A stretch of 64,000 nt of DNA from Ursus arctos (GCF_023065955.2 NW_026622997.1:21680001-21744000), one strand, 5' to 3'. Positions 1 to 12,849 are shown, numbered from the stretch's first letter. Notes: generated by a model from the letters alone, not told the origin. A program made the numbers and translations.

Positions 1-1311
1 TACTCTGATCCGGTTTTGGGGCTTATTTCCCAGCATTCCTGGGCTGTAAGCTTTTTAGGAGGCTGCACTTGGCTTCCTTGATGGTTTCCAACCAAGAGCC
101 CTCAGAGAAGTTGCTCAAAGGGGTTTATTGCAGGAAGACATCATTACACCTTGGAATAAAGTGATCTGTTTACTAGAATAATATTTTTTTTTCTTATTTT
201 TCAACTGGATTTTGAAGTTACATAGACACAGCCAACATCTCATGCAAAATGATTTCCACCTCTTCCCAAGACAGGATCTGTAAACCATCCAGATCGTAAG
301 GACAGAGAAGCACAGGTGTATTTGGAGGTGCGTGTCTGTGCTTTGGGGGAAATAGAGGTTGAAGTTTTGGTAAACTGGTTTAAAAATAATGACCTCGTCG
401 TGTGTGTGGCCCATTATTTTATGCAAAGTATTTTGTGTCTTGGGATAGATCGTCTTTGTGTTCTCTGAAACCTGAGACGTATATCACCCCCTACAGGTTT
501 GGCTTCAATCCAGATTTCCTGGAGTTACAGCTCTGCCCCTGAGGTGCTGACTCACCAGCACTCTTAACTCTGGTTAAATTTTCTGGCACCAGGATATATA
601 TTGTAGCTTTTTTTTGGTCTCCGAAGAATACATATTCACATCAGAGAAGAGCTTTCTCCAACTTCTTTGCCCTCAGTGCTCACTAATTCCAAAGTAATTT
701 TATAGCTGATGGAAATAGTTCTGCAGCCTCCGAGTTAAATTTAATTGTTGTTTCACAAACTTCCAATGAAATTCTGCTTTCCTCTTTGGGAAATAAGGGA
801 TCTCTATGTCACAAACTCTCCTGATAACTTAATAAAACTTCAGTAGTAAATTTAGACATAAAGAAATTCTATTCGGAGAATCCGCCCACTGCATGTAGCA
901 AAGTTATCTGTGAAAAGAAAATCCAGAGTCTTAAAGCATGGACCCCGCCCTCAAGACCTCAACAGATATTTAAAAAAAAAATGTGACACTGTACTATGTC
1001 TTAAAGGAATATAATGTTGGTATTATGAATAAAGAAAATACAAAATGAGGTATTTAGTAATCTCACAAGAATATTGTCACAGTGAGATAATGTGCTTACA
1101 AAACTTAGAGATAACTTGACAAAACGGACATTTCTGTTGAACGGGGATGTCAGTGGTAGTTACAGTATATGACTATGGTGTGGAATAAGTGAGTTATTAG
1201 AGAAGAGGCATTCGGAGCTCTGGTTGACACAGGCTGAGCACTGCTAGTTATTTTCATTGACCACTTTTCATCTTGATGAGCTTTTCAAAGCTCTTAACAC
1301 ATGGTGGTTCA
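1..1311. other. Single-copy non-coding DNA
   Basis: No repeat, RNA gene or convincing exon is recognised here. The open frames are short, and the composition is AT-leaning with short homopolymers. I see nothing further that I can support. Confidence 0.5.
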
Positions 1312-1323
1312 ATTGCCACTATT

Positions 1324-1516
1324 TTTTTTTTTTTTAAGATTTATTGATTATTAGAGAGAGACAGCCAGCGAGAGAGGGAACACAAGCAGGGGGAGTGGGA
1401 GAGGAAGAAGCAGGCTCATAGCAGAGGAGCCTGATGTGGGGCTCGATCCCGGAACGCCAGGATCACGCCCTGAGCCGAAGGCAGATGCTTAACGACTGCG
1501 CCACCCAGGCACCCCT
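1324..1516 (-). mobile_element. SINEC (CAN-SINE), young subfamily
   Basis: A tRNA-Lys-derived carnivore SINE inserted in reverse. A T tract at the left is the complement of its A tail. The body contains 'agccagcgagagaggg' and 'caagcagggggagtggga', and the tRNA-like head ends 'gccacccaggcacccc' at 1515. A 12-bp target-site duplication flanks it: 'attgccactatt' at 1312-1323 and 'attgccagtatt' at 1517-1528, with one mismatch. It is full length and similar to the copies at 24.6 and 49.3 kb. Confidence 0.95.
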
Positions 1517-1528
1517 ATTGCCAGTATT

Positions 1529-3780
1529 TCTCAGGTAGGAAGGAGGCTCTGGTGATAGTCCTTCCAAGTACATAAAGTATGTGAAACGAAGGATTATGTC
1601 CCCAGAGCTATGGAGCTATCGACCTTAAGAAAGATTCTTCACACTTCGCTATGTGCTCACTACAACTTAACCAAAGGAAGAAAACTAGTATCAAACACGC
1701 ATTCTGCACACAACCAGTGTTTGATGAACTTTCGAAGGCTCACGTGAAGCACGCAGATCTTAGATGCCACATAATCCTCAGATCCCTGTATAAATTCACC
1801 ATATGACTTTGTTCCACTGTGAATAAGAGGACCTGAGTCTTTCTGGATGACCCAAATCAGACCCGAGGAACAAACCCTTTGTTGTTGCTATCATTATGTT
1901 GGTGATAGATAATGTAGGTGCAGTCTCTCACTCCCTATTTTCACAGCGTGGTCAGAGTTTTACAGTGGGGATAGTCTAGCTGTGTGACTTTGAACCAGTG
2001 ATTACCAACACTGGGCATCCCAGTGTTTCACCCTCTTTCTTGAATTACATGCAATGGCTCTAGAGGATAGAATTACATGATGGATACTATAGGGAGAGGA
2101 TTTGCCACTCATTTGAAAGTGTCATTTAGAAGAAATAGTTTAAAGTGTGTGTATAACAAAGTCACAGAGCATTGCTCAATGTTGATTTGTCAAAAGATTA
2201 CAATTTAGCCCTTGAAATAAACGTTTCCCAAAATAACAGCATTTGGGAAACTTTGAGCTCTGTTTTAGTCTTTTCACAGGAACTAAGAGGTCTTTCACAT
2301 TCTGAAGGCGGAATACTGAGTAATAAGAGAAACAAGAAGTCCTCAGTCTCCATCGCTCTGCCTGGGGACCCACTGGACTATTATTAGCATGGGATACAAA
2401 ATAGATTTGGTAAACATTGGAAAAGTCTTGCCAAGCAGTGTCTCAAGGACATATGGTCTTTTGTAAGTGCCATGATCATTAAAAACAAGCAAGATGTTCT
2501 AATTAAGAAGAAGCCTTTGTAAGGCAACTTGCTCTGTAACTTAGTCCTGAGGTTCTGAAACAGACAGTCAAAACTTTGGGGGTTGGGTAACAACCCCTAT
2601 TCCTTCTTCCATCCAGACTCCCAACACTGAAAGTACAGAGCTGCCATCTCAACTTTAACCACTAGAGGGAGGGCAACTACGTGGAATTACTCTGCCAAGG
2701 GGCTGGATTCTCCAATCCACGGTCCCCCTGGCCTTCACCACAAGTCACTCTATCCTACAAACTGATTTTCTTCGGCGTCTTGAGGGAGTGGAAATGTAGA
2801 GGAATGTGTTTCATCAATGCATATCAGCCCCATCTTTTATGTTCAGTGAAGTTACGGTGTGGATATTATTTTCTTATTTTTACAAACTCACTGAGTACAG
2901 CAGAGAGCTGGTTGAGTGATAGAATGAAGGAACCGATGGGCATTTTTTTTTTTTTTTAATCTTCCCTGCCTTGTGCAGTATTCCAGGATATCCTACTGCA
3001 AGATCATTTCTTTTGAGTTAAAGAATTGAATCTTTACAACAGTTTCATGGGGTTGAGGTTGAACTGGAAGAACTTTAGTAAGTCTTCCAACCCTAAAATT
3101 CAATGGTTCTGTATTTCTTCAGCTGAAGCATTTAACTTCTTGAGGGTAAAGAACTATGACTTCGATACAGCACTACTGCCACGATTCATCCCTTAGCAAA
3201 TGCTCCCTGAAGGACCCCTGATGGAAACAATGGATATGACTGGCTGGTTGAGATGATTATTTACCATCAAGGAACACCATAGAGAATGGAACATAGTTTT
3301 GATTCTCAAAGCATATAACTGTATCCCCTCAATAGTGTTTCTTAATCTGCTGAAACTCAGGTCTATTGTGGTTAAACAAAATGCTCAGGAACCATACGTG
3401 CTTTCTTCTGGCTGTGACCACCTTCTCCAATGTTCATACGAAAATATACCCATCCTAGGCACGCGTGCATACACAGTCTAAGGCAAAAGCTTTACCAAAT
3501 CACATTATGCTAGACCACAAGCAATTGTGAGAAATAGTCTTTCTCATCCCCATAAAGCAATAGCAAGGAGTACAATCAATTAAAAAGAACTATGTATGAT
3601 TCACTAGTGGGAGAGGTATTTAGAGGTCTTCTATAACGTCATGTAATTATAATCATAAAAGGTAGGAACAGAAAAAGTTTAGAGAGGATAATGATATTTA
3701 AAACCATCCTTTCTTTGTTGTAGTGGGTCTTTTTTTTGTTTTGTTTTGTTTTTTTTAGTGAAGGGAAAAACTGATGCTGG
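1529..3780. other. Single-copy non-coding DNA
   Basis: No gene is recognised. A T tract lies at 2943-2957. Around 3120-3200 there is weak similarity to an L2 LINE tail ('cttcttgagggtaaagaact'), too faint to call. T-rich sequence with GTTTT units lies at 3730-3757. Confidence 0.45.
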
Positions 3781-3782
3781 GA

Positions 3783-3855
3783 AATTACACAGGTGGCTGC
3801 TGGTGAGCCAGGACGAGAACTTAGGTCTCTTGGCTCTGAGTCCATTCTGTTACGA
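3783..3855 (-). mobile_element. Possible MIR SINE fragment
   Basis: The order of words resembles the reverse complement of a MIR core: a track like 'acacaggtggctgctggtga', then 'gacgagaacttaggtct', then 'ctctgagtccattctgtta'. It is short and diverged, so I hold it loosely. Confidence 0.35.
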
Positions 3856-5107
3856 CTTGTAGCAGAAATATCAGGGCAAACTGTCCTTACCATTTATAAG
3901 TTGATCTTTCTACCAGATTCTGAAGCCAAACTATGTAAAAATTTAGAATCTGGAAAGGAAGCTCAGTTGGAAAATATTCCTAAATAAAAAATGAACCAGG
4001 ATACAAAAAGCAGTCCTTCCATAAAGAGCATAATCTAATAGGAAACAAAAAAAATGCCTAAAAATAAACTATGGAATGAACAACTTTGTTGTTCCTAATT
4101 TAGATCCATTAATAACAAAGATATAGATATTAAATACATGGTTTATATCCTGCTTTCGACTGAGTCCTAGAACTATGAATTGAGGACATAAAGGTGGAGC
4201 TGAGGCTGCTTTGTGTTTAATTTGATACTGTCCCTTTAATATAAAAAATGTGAAAATATCAAAACCTACCATAATTAATACTAATAATAGAGTTGCCGTT
4301 TCTGTTTGGTGAGACTACAAATTCAATTAATTCCAATGCTGGTTCCAATAAGCTCTTTATGAGTCTAAAGGGATTATTAACACGGTGAAGTTTGAAAGAT
4401 TGAATCACAATAACAATTTCTTGCAAGATTTTTGAAGCTTGGAGCAGGTTTGCTTTCATGAAAATAATCATCTATTAACCCAGTGCCATCGAAGGAGCAA
4501 GCTAGAAAGCGAGAGAACAAAGGGATGAGGGATCAAAGGGAGGGAAGGGAAGGCATGCCTCATCCGTACCTCCCCTCCAAGTGAAAAGTCCATGCCAAAG
4601 TCAGTTTTTTTGTTGTTTCAGGGTGACTCCAAAAGGACAAGTTCTGTTTAGGATCTGTTTTGTAAGACCAGGATATTTGGCACTGAAAATAGACCGTGGC
4701 CATATTTGCGGTGTGTGTGTGTGCAGCTGTTGGTGCGCGGACTCACCCAGTCTGCACACCTACGCGTGCACATGAGGCAAACGTGTTGCTTGGGCGCAGT
4801 AGTAGGGATAGTGCCCATGGAGGCAGTGAGGGTTATTTCATAATCGGGCACGAAAGGAAATCGTGATGGTCATTATTTGAGAAGGTCCTCAAAATAGTAG
4901 CAGCAAAGTCTCCATCAGTTTATTGATTAATTTAGTTCTAACTATTACAGGTGTCATGGGCAGAATACTCCCACTTAGAAATCAATACAGTTTTCAAGTC
5001 ATGGCTGCCTCACCTTAGCCTGACTCTTTACACTTTGTTTTCAGTTTTTTTTTTTTTTTTAAATCGTGCCTGAGTTGAATCATTTACTTCTTATGTTTTA
5101 CACAGAG
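3856..5107. other. Single-copy non-coding DNA
   Basis: No gene or clear repeat is seen. It contains a short GT run near 4710-4724 and a T tract near 5047-5060. The remainder is unremarkable AT-rich sequence. Confidence 0.45.
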
Positions 5108-5680
5108 CTATAGGGACCAACATTTTTCCAGCGTCTGAGTCCTTGGTGTAAGCATTGTGTGTCCTGGCTGTGCGTCTACTTCCTCTCTTAGCCATGTGGA
5201 TGTGTAGAGGGCATCCCTGCAGGCGGGGATAGTTACTTCTTCAACCTCCTGCATCCAAGGACAGATCTCATGCATGCCTTCACCCTGGCTGATTGATCTC
5301 ATAGTGACATCATAACTGGCCACGTTGCTCTTGTCTGGATGTGCTGACTTCCCAGGCTTCACCACCAATACTGCTGATGAGCCACGTGCCGGTGACCCTA
5401 GGCACAGAGCCAGGCACTGCTTGTGACATCTTCCTGCTGGGTGACCCTTCGTCTGCTCGGCTGGCATCCCATGACTAGTCTGTTCTGATTTGTAGATGCC
5501 TGTGGGCTGCTCGCTCAACTCTGCACACGGGAAAGGGCTGATCATTTCCTCCCGGAGGTGGGGACAGGACTGCAGAGCCTGCAGGCACAGAGCTATTAGA
5601 ATGGCCGTTTCTTGAATACAATCAAGCCCTTTCTTTATGGTCTTTTCCTGTTTCTCTGCTTCCCCAAGACTCCTTTGCAT
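5108..5680 (-). other. Unassigned 190-codon open frame
   Basis: This is the longest open frame of the window outside recognised repeats: ATG at the right end, stop at the left. The conceptual product has an N-terminal Lys/Glu-rich stretch (MQRSLGEAEKQEKTIKKGL) and is otherwise a mixed Ser/Pro/Cys composition. I see no signal peptide, clear membrane segment, zinc-finger spacing or known domain. The local sequence is somewhat GC-richer than its surroundings, which makes a long chance frame more likely. No promoter, splice pattern or poly(A) signal ties it to a transcript. I regard it as probably non-coding; a single-exon lineage-specific transcript cannot be excluded from sequence alone. Confidence 0.15.
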
Positions 5681-5761
5681 CTATCAAGGATTAAAGTGGT
5701 GCCTTAGGCACTTCACAATCTGGAGGAAAGGCTGGGGGCCTTTGAAAATCCCGTCGCTCCA

Positions 5762-5775
5762 CCCGCCCCCCCCCC
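5762..5775. repeat. C-rich run
   Basis: A near-homopolymer of C interrupted by one G. It is a low-complexity tract likely to be length-variable. Confidence 0.8.
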
Positions 5776-6559
5776 ACTCTGCCCAGTATTTGTGGGTTAC
5801 ACAGACCTCACTGGTACCACTGTACATCCTTCCATCAAGTCTGATTTTCTTCCTGGAGTGAAGTCGTCACTGGGTTGGGTGAGTTGGCTCCAGGGAGCAG
5901 AGAAGCCGTTTTTCACATTGTACTTATTTTGAGTCATAGGGAGGGAAATGGGGTTTAAAAATACCCACTGTCCTTAGTAACAGAGAAATGTGACATTCTT
6001 GTTTGACTACAAGGAGAGGAGAAAATGGAAGTGGGATAGGAAAACAGACTTCTGGGGTCTTGAACAGCATGGTTAGATCAGTGAGGGCTTCCAGGCAGTG
6101 GGGTTTCCCTTGGCTTCCCTTAGCATAATCAGATTTTTATCGCTGCATTTCTTTTCTCGCTCTTGGAATCAGAGCACCAAGAGGGACGATGTCCTATGGT
6201 GCCAGGTGAGTCCCCCTGTTGTCATCAGGAGACAGATACAGGAGCATTTTCAGCATCTCTGCCCTATAGTTAGTTGAAGATGCTAGAAAGAGAAGAACAG
6301 AGAAATAGAAATCAGAGGAGAGGCTACTCTGGGTATCCCCACGGAGTGTCATCCCACAGAAGATTGTCCCATGGACAGTGTCATCATTTCCTGAATTTCA
6401 CAGGTCCTAGAGTTGAAAAGACCCTAGGATCATTGTTGGGTGAAATTGAAGGTATCTGTTGGCCCAGAGGAGCCTATGACACTATGCAAACAATAATGTC
6501 AAGAGGTGGAGATTTGGAGCAAACAGTGCTCAGATGATCCCTGAAACCCCACCTCAACA
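5776..6559. other. Single-copy non-coding DNA
   Basis: No repeat or gene recognised. It leads into the GC-richer stretch to its right. Confidence 0.45.
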
Positions 6560-7190
6560 ATGTGGATATTGGCTATGACCAACTACCCAACCCTCTTCCA
6601 CGTAGTCTTGAGCTGGGGCTGTTCCCAGGGAGCCAGGGAAATGGATAACCTTGGCTTTGGGGTAGAAGAGACGTCATCCACTGGGTCTCAGGCTGACTTA
6701 GTGACTCCCGTGGCCAGGGGCACAAGATAGGATCTGGGAGGCAGAAGAGTGCCGAGGAGGGAGGGATGCCAAGGAGATGTTTCTGGCGATGGAGCAGCTG
6801 GCATCTGGCTCTCATTGAGATTGGCTGGCCCAGGAGGATCCTAATTACTGCACAACTGCTGCCTCCATAATCACGGTGACAGCAGCGTGGGCCGGAAGGA
6901 GAGGGAGATGGAGCTGGTTGATGCTGAAGATGATGTCGGAATCACAGGTTTTGCCCCGGCTGCAAACAGGAGGCTGTTGGCAGCTGCCTGCTAAGGTGGA
7001 ACAGCTGCCACCGAGAAAGGAGGCCAGCCCCTTCCTGCCTCATCCCCGGGGGGGTATACCAGCCCCAGCCCAGGTCCGGCTCTGTGTCCTCTGGCTGCCA
7101 GCTAGGTCTTTAGGACAGTTCTCTGTAAAGGAGGCCCTAGGGGAAATTCAAATTATGGTGAGCTGTTCAAAGACAGCCAGGCTGGGAAAC
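6560..7190. promoter_or_regulatory. GC-richer stretch, candidate regulatory element
   Basis: This stretch is GC-richer than its flanks and carries no recognised repeat. Visible motifs include an ETS-type core CCGGAAG at 6892-6898, two CAGCTG E-boxes between about 6980 and 7010, and 'aatcacggtgac' just before the ETS core. The grouping of motifs in single-copy DNA suggests an enhancer. This is inference only; no TATA box or CpG island is present and no transcript is supported. Confidence 0.25.
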
Positions 7191-8952
7191 TGAAAACAAA
7201 ACAAAAAACCAAAGCCAGAGACTTTTGTGAAGTTATCCCCAAATCAAAGAAAAGGACTATGATATTTATTATTTAGGGATATTGGTTAGATCTTTCTGAT
7301 TTGAGTAATCAAAGAAAAATAAAGCTACTTCCCCCTTCCTCAGTCCTTCTGCTTTATATGAGAGATTCCCCCCAATGTTGGGATAAATTCCCAGGTGTAG
7401 GGGTGAATAGTCTCTTGGATGGTAACACAGATCATACCATAGAGGCTGACTTTCCATTGAAGCTTGAGAATCAGCTGGGGGTGTGTTTGTTTGCAGGGAA
7501 ATCCAGAAATGAACCAGGGGTGTGAGAACCAGGGGACAGGGGCATGAGTATGAGTAAGGAGGGAGGCAGTGTTGAGAAGGATGTACATCCTGCTTTGATT
7601 TGTCCATTTGTGGCTTGGATCTTAGGAAAATACCAAGAGTGCCCATTTATAGGGACGTCTGATGAAGTGCTGGTATCCTCTGCAAGTCATTTATAGAGTT
7701 TTCTGACTTTTAATGCCAAGGAAACTTCTGGAAGAAGAAAAGGCATAATGGATTTGTTGGCTGATTTTATTCCCCTCAGGAGACAGTGACTGGTTACAAC
7801 ATGGTGCTAACTCCTGGAAAGCCAACTTTCCATGTTGGCACTTGGAGTGACTCAGTGGAGGAGAAGCCTCATGGAGACCCAGGATTTTAATGGCTTTTTA
7901 TCTACTTTATTATTCCCCTTTATTCTGCACAGCATTAGTTGCATTGGCTGTGGCTTCAGAGCATTACATAATCATAGCAGTGCCTGTTATGTTGTACCTT
8001 TGGGTTGCCCTGTGTGAGACCGGTCACTCTCCTTTAGTCTTTTCAGGATTCATCTGGAGAGGATGGCTCCTTTTCAGTTGCTTCACAAGATGGAAGGACG
8101 ATGTTGCGAATGGTGAAGTAGGGAGGCTGAGATGTTCACATCCCAGTTCTTTGTATAAAGAGCTACTACAAAATAAACTTGGCTGTTGGGGCACAAACTT
8201 TTGTTCCTTGGGCTCTTCTCAATTCCCTCAAAATCCTTTTAGCTTGGGTTATGAGACTGAAATGTGATTCCAATGACCATTCTCCCTGAAAAGTGTTTCT
8301 TGCACATTGTTAGGAGAGATTGCAATTTCTATGAACTCTTAGCTGATCCTTTGAGAGCATTTGGAAGAAAATAGGACTTGAGTCTTGTTTCCACCATTCC
8401 AAGAGTGTTGTAGTGTGTCCTGGTCTTTGACATTCCCGATAGCCACAAGAGAGAATTTAGAATGTTGACAGGGGGCTGGAACTGGGATTTGTAAAAGGGT
8501 AGAGCTACCATTTTGATACTGTCACCACCCTAACATTCCCTCGATGTCCTGGCTTTCATGTCCCAGAATCAGACACAATTGGGCATGGTTTAACTGGGAC
8601 ATGTTAAGCTGTGAGGTAGTTGGTTTTTCCCTTAGGTGAGAATTCAAACAGAAAATCTCAGACAAGAATACAATGTATTGGCTTACTAATGAATATAATT
8701 TTGGAAACAATTAGAATCATGTATTTGGAGGCAAAGATTAATTAATGGAGTAAATGACATATATATATGGCTAGCTCCAATGCATCATGAATCAGTTACT
8801 ATATGTTCGCACATGGAATCATTTATGGCACTTTGAGGGGGGTGGGTGGAAACCATGCTGTGTGGTTGACATACACCACTGGAAAGTATGCTATCTTCCT
8901 CTGGGTCTTAGAATCTCCCCACACCCACCTTTCCTCTGTATGGTTTCAATAT
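7191..8952. other. Single-copy non-coding DNA
   Basis: No gene or convincing repeat. Several overlapping open frames of up to 125 codons occur on both strands around 7269-7650 and 7890-8267. None resembles a known protein. Confidence 0.45.
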
Positions 8953-8977
8953 GGGGTAGTGGGGATGGGGATGAGGG
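8953..8977 (+). other. G-quadruplex motif
   Basis: Four G runs with short loops: GGGG-tagt-GGGG-at-GGGG-atga-GGG. This satisfies the usual G3+N1-7 rule on the plus strand. Confidence 0.7.
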
Positions 8978-9064
8978 TAGAGACAGATATCTCCCTGTTT
9001 TCCAGCTTCATTTCTGGGCTGGCCCAGTTCTCTGTAATTTCAGAACGTTTCCCATCTAGGCTAA

Positions 9065-10326
9065 ATAAATTACGTAAAAAGTTATGTGATTCATGCAAAA
9101 GAATGCAATTAGACCCTTACCTAACTCTGTATACAAAAATTAACTCAAAATGAATCAAAGACCAAAATGTAAGCTCTAAAACTGTAAAATTCTTAGAAGA
9201 AAACAGAACAAAAGCTTTGACATTTCATTTTGCAACAATTTCTTAGAGATGACACCAAAGGAAACAAAAACCAGATAAATTGGTCTTTATGGAAATTAAA
9301 AAAATTGGTGCATCAAAATATAATGTGGACAGTACAAAAAAAATACAACCCATGGAATGGAAGAAAATATTTGCAAATCCTGTATCTGATAAAGGATTAC
9401 TGTCCAGAATATTTAGAGAATTCTTTAAGCTTCACAACAAAAACTCCCAATCCAAAAATGGGCAAGGGACTTGAACAGACATTTCTCTAAGAAGTTATAC
9501 AAACGGTCAATAAGCACATGAAAAGATGTTCATCTTCACTAACCATTACCAAAATGTAAACTTAAACTACAATGAGATAATGAGATACTGCCTGACATAC
9601 ATTAGATTGGCTACTAACAACAACACAAAATAGAAAATAAGCAGTGGCTAGGATACAGAGAAATTGGAGCCCTTGTGCATTGTTGGTGGGAATGTAAGAT
9701 GGTACAGCTGTTGTAGCAAACAAGATAATGGCTCCTCAAAAAATTAAAAAGAGGATTACCATATGATCTCACAAATCCATTTCTGCATAGATACCCTTCA
9801 AAACTGAAAGCAGAACGTTGAAGAGATATTTGTACACCCATGTTGATGGCAGCAGTATTCACAATAACTAAAACATGAAAGCAGCCCGGAGGCCATTGAC
9901 AGATGGATGGATTGATTGATAAGTAGATGTAGTGCATACAATGGAATATTATTCAACCTTAAAAAGGAAGGAAATTCTGACATCTACAACATAGATAAAC
10001 CTTGAGGACATTATGTCAAGTGAAATAAGCCCGTCTTTAAAAGGCAAATACTGTATGATTCCACTTACATAAGGTATTTAGAGTAGTCAAAATTAGAAAG
10101 TAGAATTGTGATTGCCAGGGGTGGAGGTGGGGAGAGAGAAAGGGGAAGTTATTGTGTAATGGGTATAGAGTTTCAGTTTTACAAGACGAAGAGAGTTGGC
10201 GGAGATGGATGGTGGTGACTGTTGTGCAGCAATATGAATGTATTTAATAGTACCAGAATGTACACTTAAAAATGGTTAAGATGATAAATTTTATGTTATG
10301 AATATTTTACTGCAATAAAAAAAATT
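9065..10326 (+). mobile_element. LINE-1 (old L1M type), 5'-truncated
   Basis: The C-terminal third of L1 ORF2 plus the 3' UTR. The reading frame is broken by stops, but peptides typical of ORF2 are legible, for example 'EWKKIFANPVSDKGLLSRI' encoded near 9352-9412 and the end-of-ORF2 sequence near 9930-10060. The 3' UTR follows, with 'tgccaggggtggaggtgggg' near 10113. The tail is 'gcaataaaaaaaattgg' at about 10311-10327. It is diverged enough to predate carnivores. It cannot make protein. Confidence 0.88.
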
Positions 10327-10559
10327 GGAAAAGTTAGCTGATTGCTTACTACATTGCCCTCTGTACTCTAATTGGCTTTGTATGCACATTTTTAATGTGT
10401 ATACACACATTTTAATCAGAGTTGATCAAACAGTTGATTTAATATGGTGTTAATTTGCTATTTATAAAATCTAAGTGCTGAATAATAGGTGACGTTATGT
10501 AAATTAGTGTATATGTGGATTAACATATAGGTATTACTATGTTTACAAATGGGAAAACT
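10327..10559. other. AT-rich non-coding DNA
   Basis: Nothing recognised between two LINE fragments. Confidence 0.4.
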
Positions 10560-10790
10560 CTCAATATATAGCAAGTGCCGAGATCAGAACACAAAATTAT
10601 GTACTGAGGGGACTCATATCTGTAAAAATATGTGGAGAAAATAAACTTACAAGAAACATAACAAAATGTAAACAGTGGTTATCTGTTGGTAGTGAGTTTG
10701 CAGGTAATTCTTCTATAATAAACATACACTATACAGTCAGAAAAATCTTTTTATAATGAAAAAAGTCAAAATATTTTACATTTAGATAAT
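10560..10790 (+). mobile_element. Probable LINE 3'-end fragment
   Basis: The sequence around 10667-10770 ('aacagtggttatctgttgg', then a run ending in 'cagtcagaaaaatc') has the order of words of an old L1M 3' UTR. It is short and strongly diverged, so the exact family is not resolved. Confidence 0.45.
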
Positions 10791-12089
10791 ATTGGATATG
10801 TGTGTCCTTTACACCTGATCAAAGGGTTGACTGATGGTAGTTGGATAAAATTTGGGCATCAGGCTTCTGATCAGGAGTATACCACTATTATGAGATAATT
10901 CCTACAGATAAAAGAAAAATCTGCCTTAAAATATTTTGACTTCCAGTGCCTTTTGCAGGCACATAATCTGCTGTGAATTGGAGGCCTGCCAGCTGGGGCA
11001 ATACAGCTTAACAAATGAGGTTTATAGGCCTTCCTTTACTTCATCTTCTTAGCATTTTCGTACTTAGATATAAATACCACAGCTGGTGAAGTGGCAACAT
11101 TAATTAGCATTGGAAGCTATGCTGGGGGATAAGGAAGAGTCACTCGAACTACTGTGGGCTATGCTTGAAGGTAGAAAGTAGGTGGAAAGGAAGGTAATGC
11201 TTATTCTTCTACCCTTTGAGAAGATTGTATTACCTGGGTCACATGTGTAGAGGAGAAAAAAACATATCTTGCTTTAAGAGCTGATCGCAGAATTTCCTTT
11301 ACGGGAAGTTTCCATTGCTTTGCTTTGTGTCTGGGTTGATTGTTTTGGTTGGGGAAAGCAAGCCCCTCATGACCCAGATGGTATGAGTGAGAGAAGTCTT
11401 TGCTGAATGAATGAGAACTGAATAGGGCATTTGTAGTATAGAGGCCAGTGAAGTAGAGAGGAGAGAGGAGGAGGAGGAGGAAGTTAAATGTGTATGTGGT
11501 GGGTGTTAGCAACGGTGAGAGTCTTAATAGAAGGCAGGGAAAGTTCCACACTGCTGCTGGAGTGTTGATGGGGATAGCGAATAGAACTTAAGAAGAGCAG
11601 AAGGCTGTCTTCTGCTGATCTGTGCTGCCTTGTAAATAACCATCCCGCCGCCTCTGCCAGCAACACCTTGAATTTTCGGTAGAGTCATCTACATCCTATG
11701 GCCATGTATGAGTCATCTTTTTGGAAAATCAAGAAGGGTCTGTATTCCATGAATGGGTTCACATAAAGAGGAGAGAAGGGAATGATCACAAGAAGAGAGA
11801 AAAGGTAAATTATTAGAATTTCAGGAGAAAGCTGGACCCAAAGATGTCAAGGGAAAACCACATGTCTTCCAAGAATCCCCAGAAACAGAGAGGCATGCTG
11901 GGCTTCGCATAGAGTCAGAGGCAGGGTCACCCCGGATGACATCTGTGTTATGTGAGCGTGTTTACAGAGCTAGATAGTTAATAGTTAACACTTGCGGATT
12001 GATTGAATTTTTGGCTCACCAAATGCCCAGCCCAGGAAAAGCTCAGTCCAAAGTTTGTATTTTTATCAGTTCACAGGTTTAGTCTTTCC
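10791..12089. other. Single-copy non-coding DNA
   Basis: No gene. A short GAGGAG-type purine run lies near 11457-11483. The open frames on the minus strand at 11201-11666 are unremarkable. Confidence 0.45.
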
Positions 12090-12600
12090 CTGCTTGTTTG
12101 GAGTAATATAATTTGTGGTTGAGATTTGCAGCTGTCAATTATCTGTTCTCCTGCCAATATTAAAAAAAAATGGGCATGGGAAGAAAATAACCATAAAGAC
12201 ATTTAATCAGTTATAAGAATGGCATTTATCTTTCCCTACCCGGTCATGTTTTCCAAAAAGTCTTCAGAGAGTTTAAACTGATTAATATTTGTCACGTCAA
12301 AACCACATAATTGCAAGTCAGCCCATTAGCATGTCCATGGTCTAACAGCCCAGGACGGAGCAATCAATTTATCACTAAAATTTCATTTGTTTATTGCCCA
12401 AACAAAAGAGTGGGATTGGAAATTATGTCAATGCTGTTAGTCATGATTTGGGGGGCTCTTATTTTCCCTTAGTAATTAAAGCATTGGATCCAGGATATTT
12501 CTACTTGTGAGAGCCAAATCCATGAGTATTATAATGGAGCACAGCCTATCAGTTATTAATCAAAGTATTTAAAAGTGAGGGTGAGAGAACTCATTTTGTA
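12090..12600. promoter_or_regulatory. Candidate conserved non-coding element
   Basis: Repeat-free AT-rich sequence with a high density of homeodomain- and TCF-like words: 'actgattaatat' near 12278, 'caatttatcact' near 12364, 'tagtaattaaagc' near 12471, and 'ttattaatcaaag' near 12554 with an ATCAAAG core. Such motif-dense unique sequence is typical of developmental enhancers. The call rests on texture, not on an alignment. Confidence 0.3.
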
Positions 12601-12849
12601 CAGTTCAGTTTCTTATGAGGTCAGAGAGCTTTCTTTTTTTAGGTACCCTTTTCCTTGTCCACTCTGTTTTTTGTTAGATGATCTCATTTTATTGGGACCA
12701 ACAAGGGAAAATGAGTACAAAGAGATTATCTGTGCTTAACAATGCACATGTGGAAGTGTAATTACAGGTTGAAGTATTAGACAAACTAAATATGGCAACT
12801 AAAGAGGCAGTAGGAAGTAGGAAATTTGGCTTTTAGTTTATACTTCATT

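Noticed and set aside
3720..3757. T-rich run with GTTTT units, possible retrocopy tail on the minus strand
   Set aside because: No transposon or processed-transcript body and no duplication next to it.
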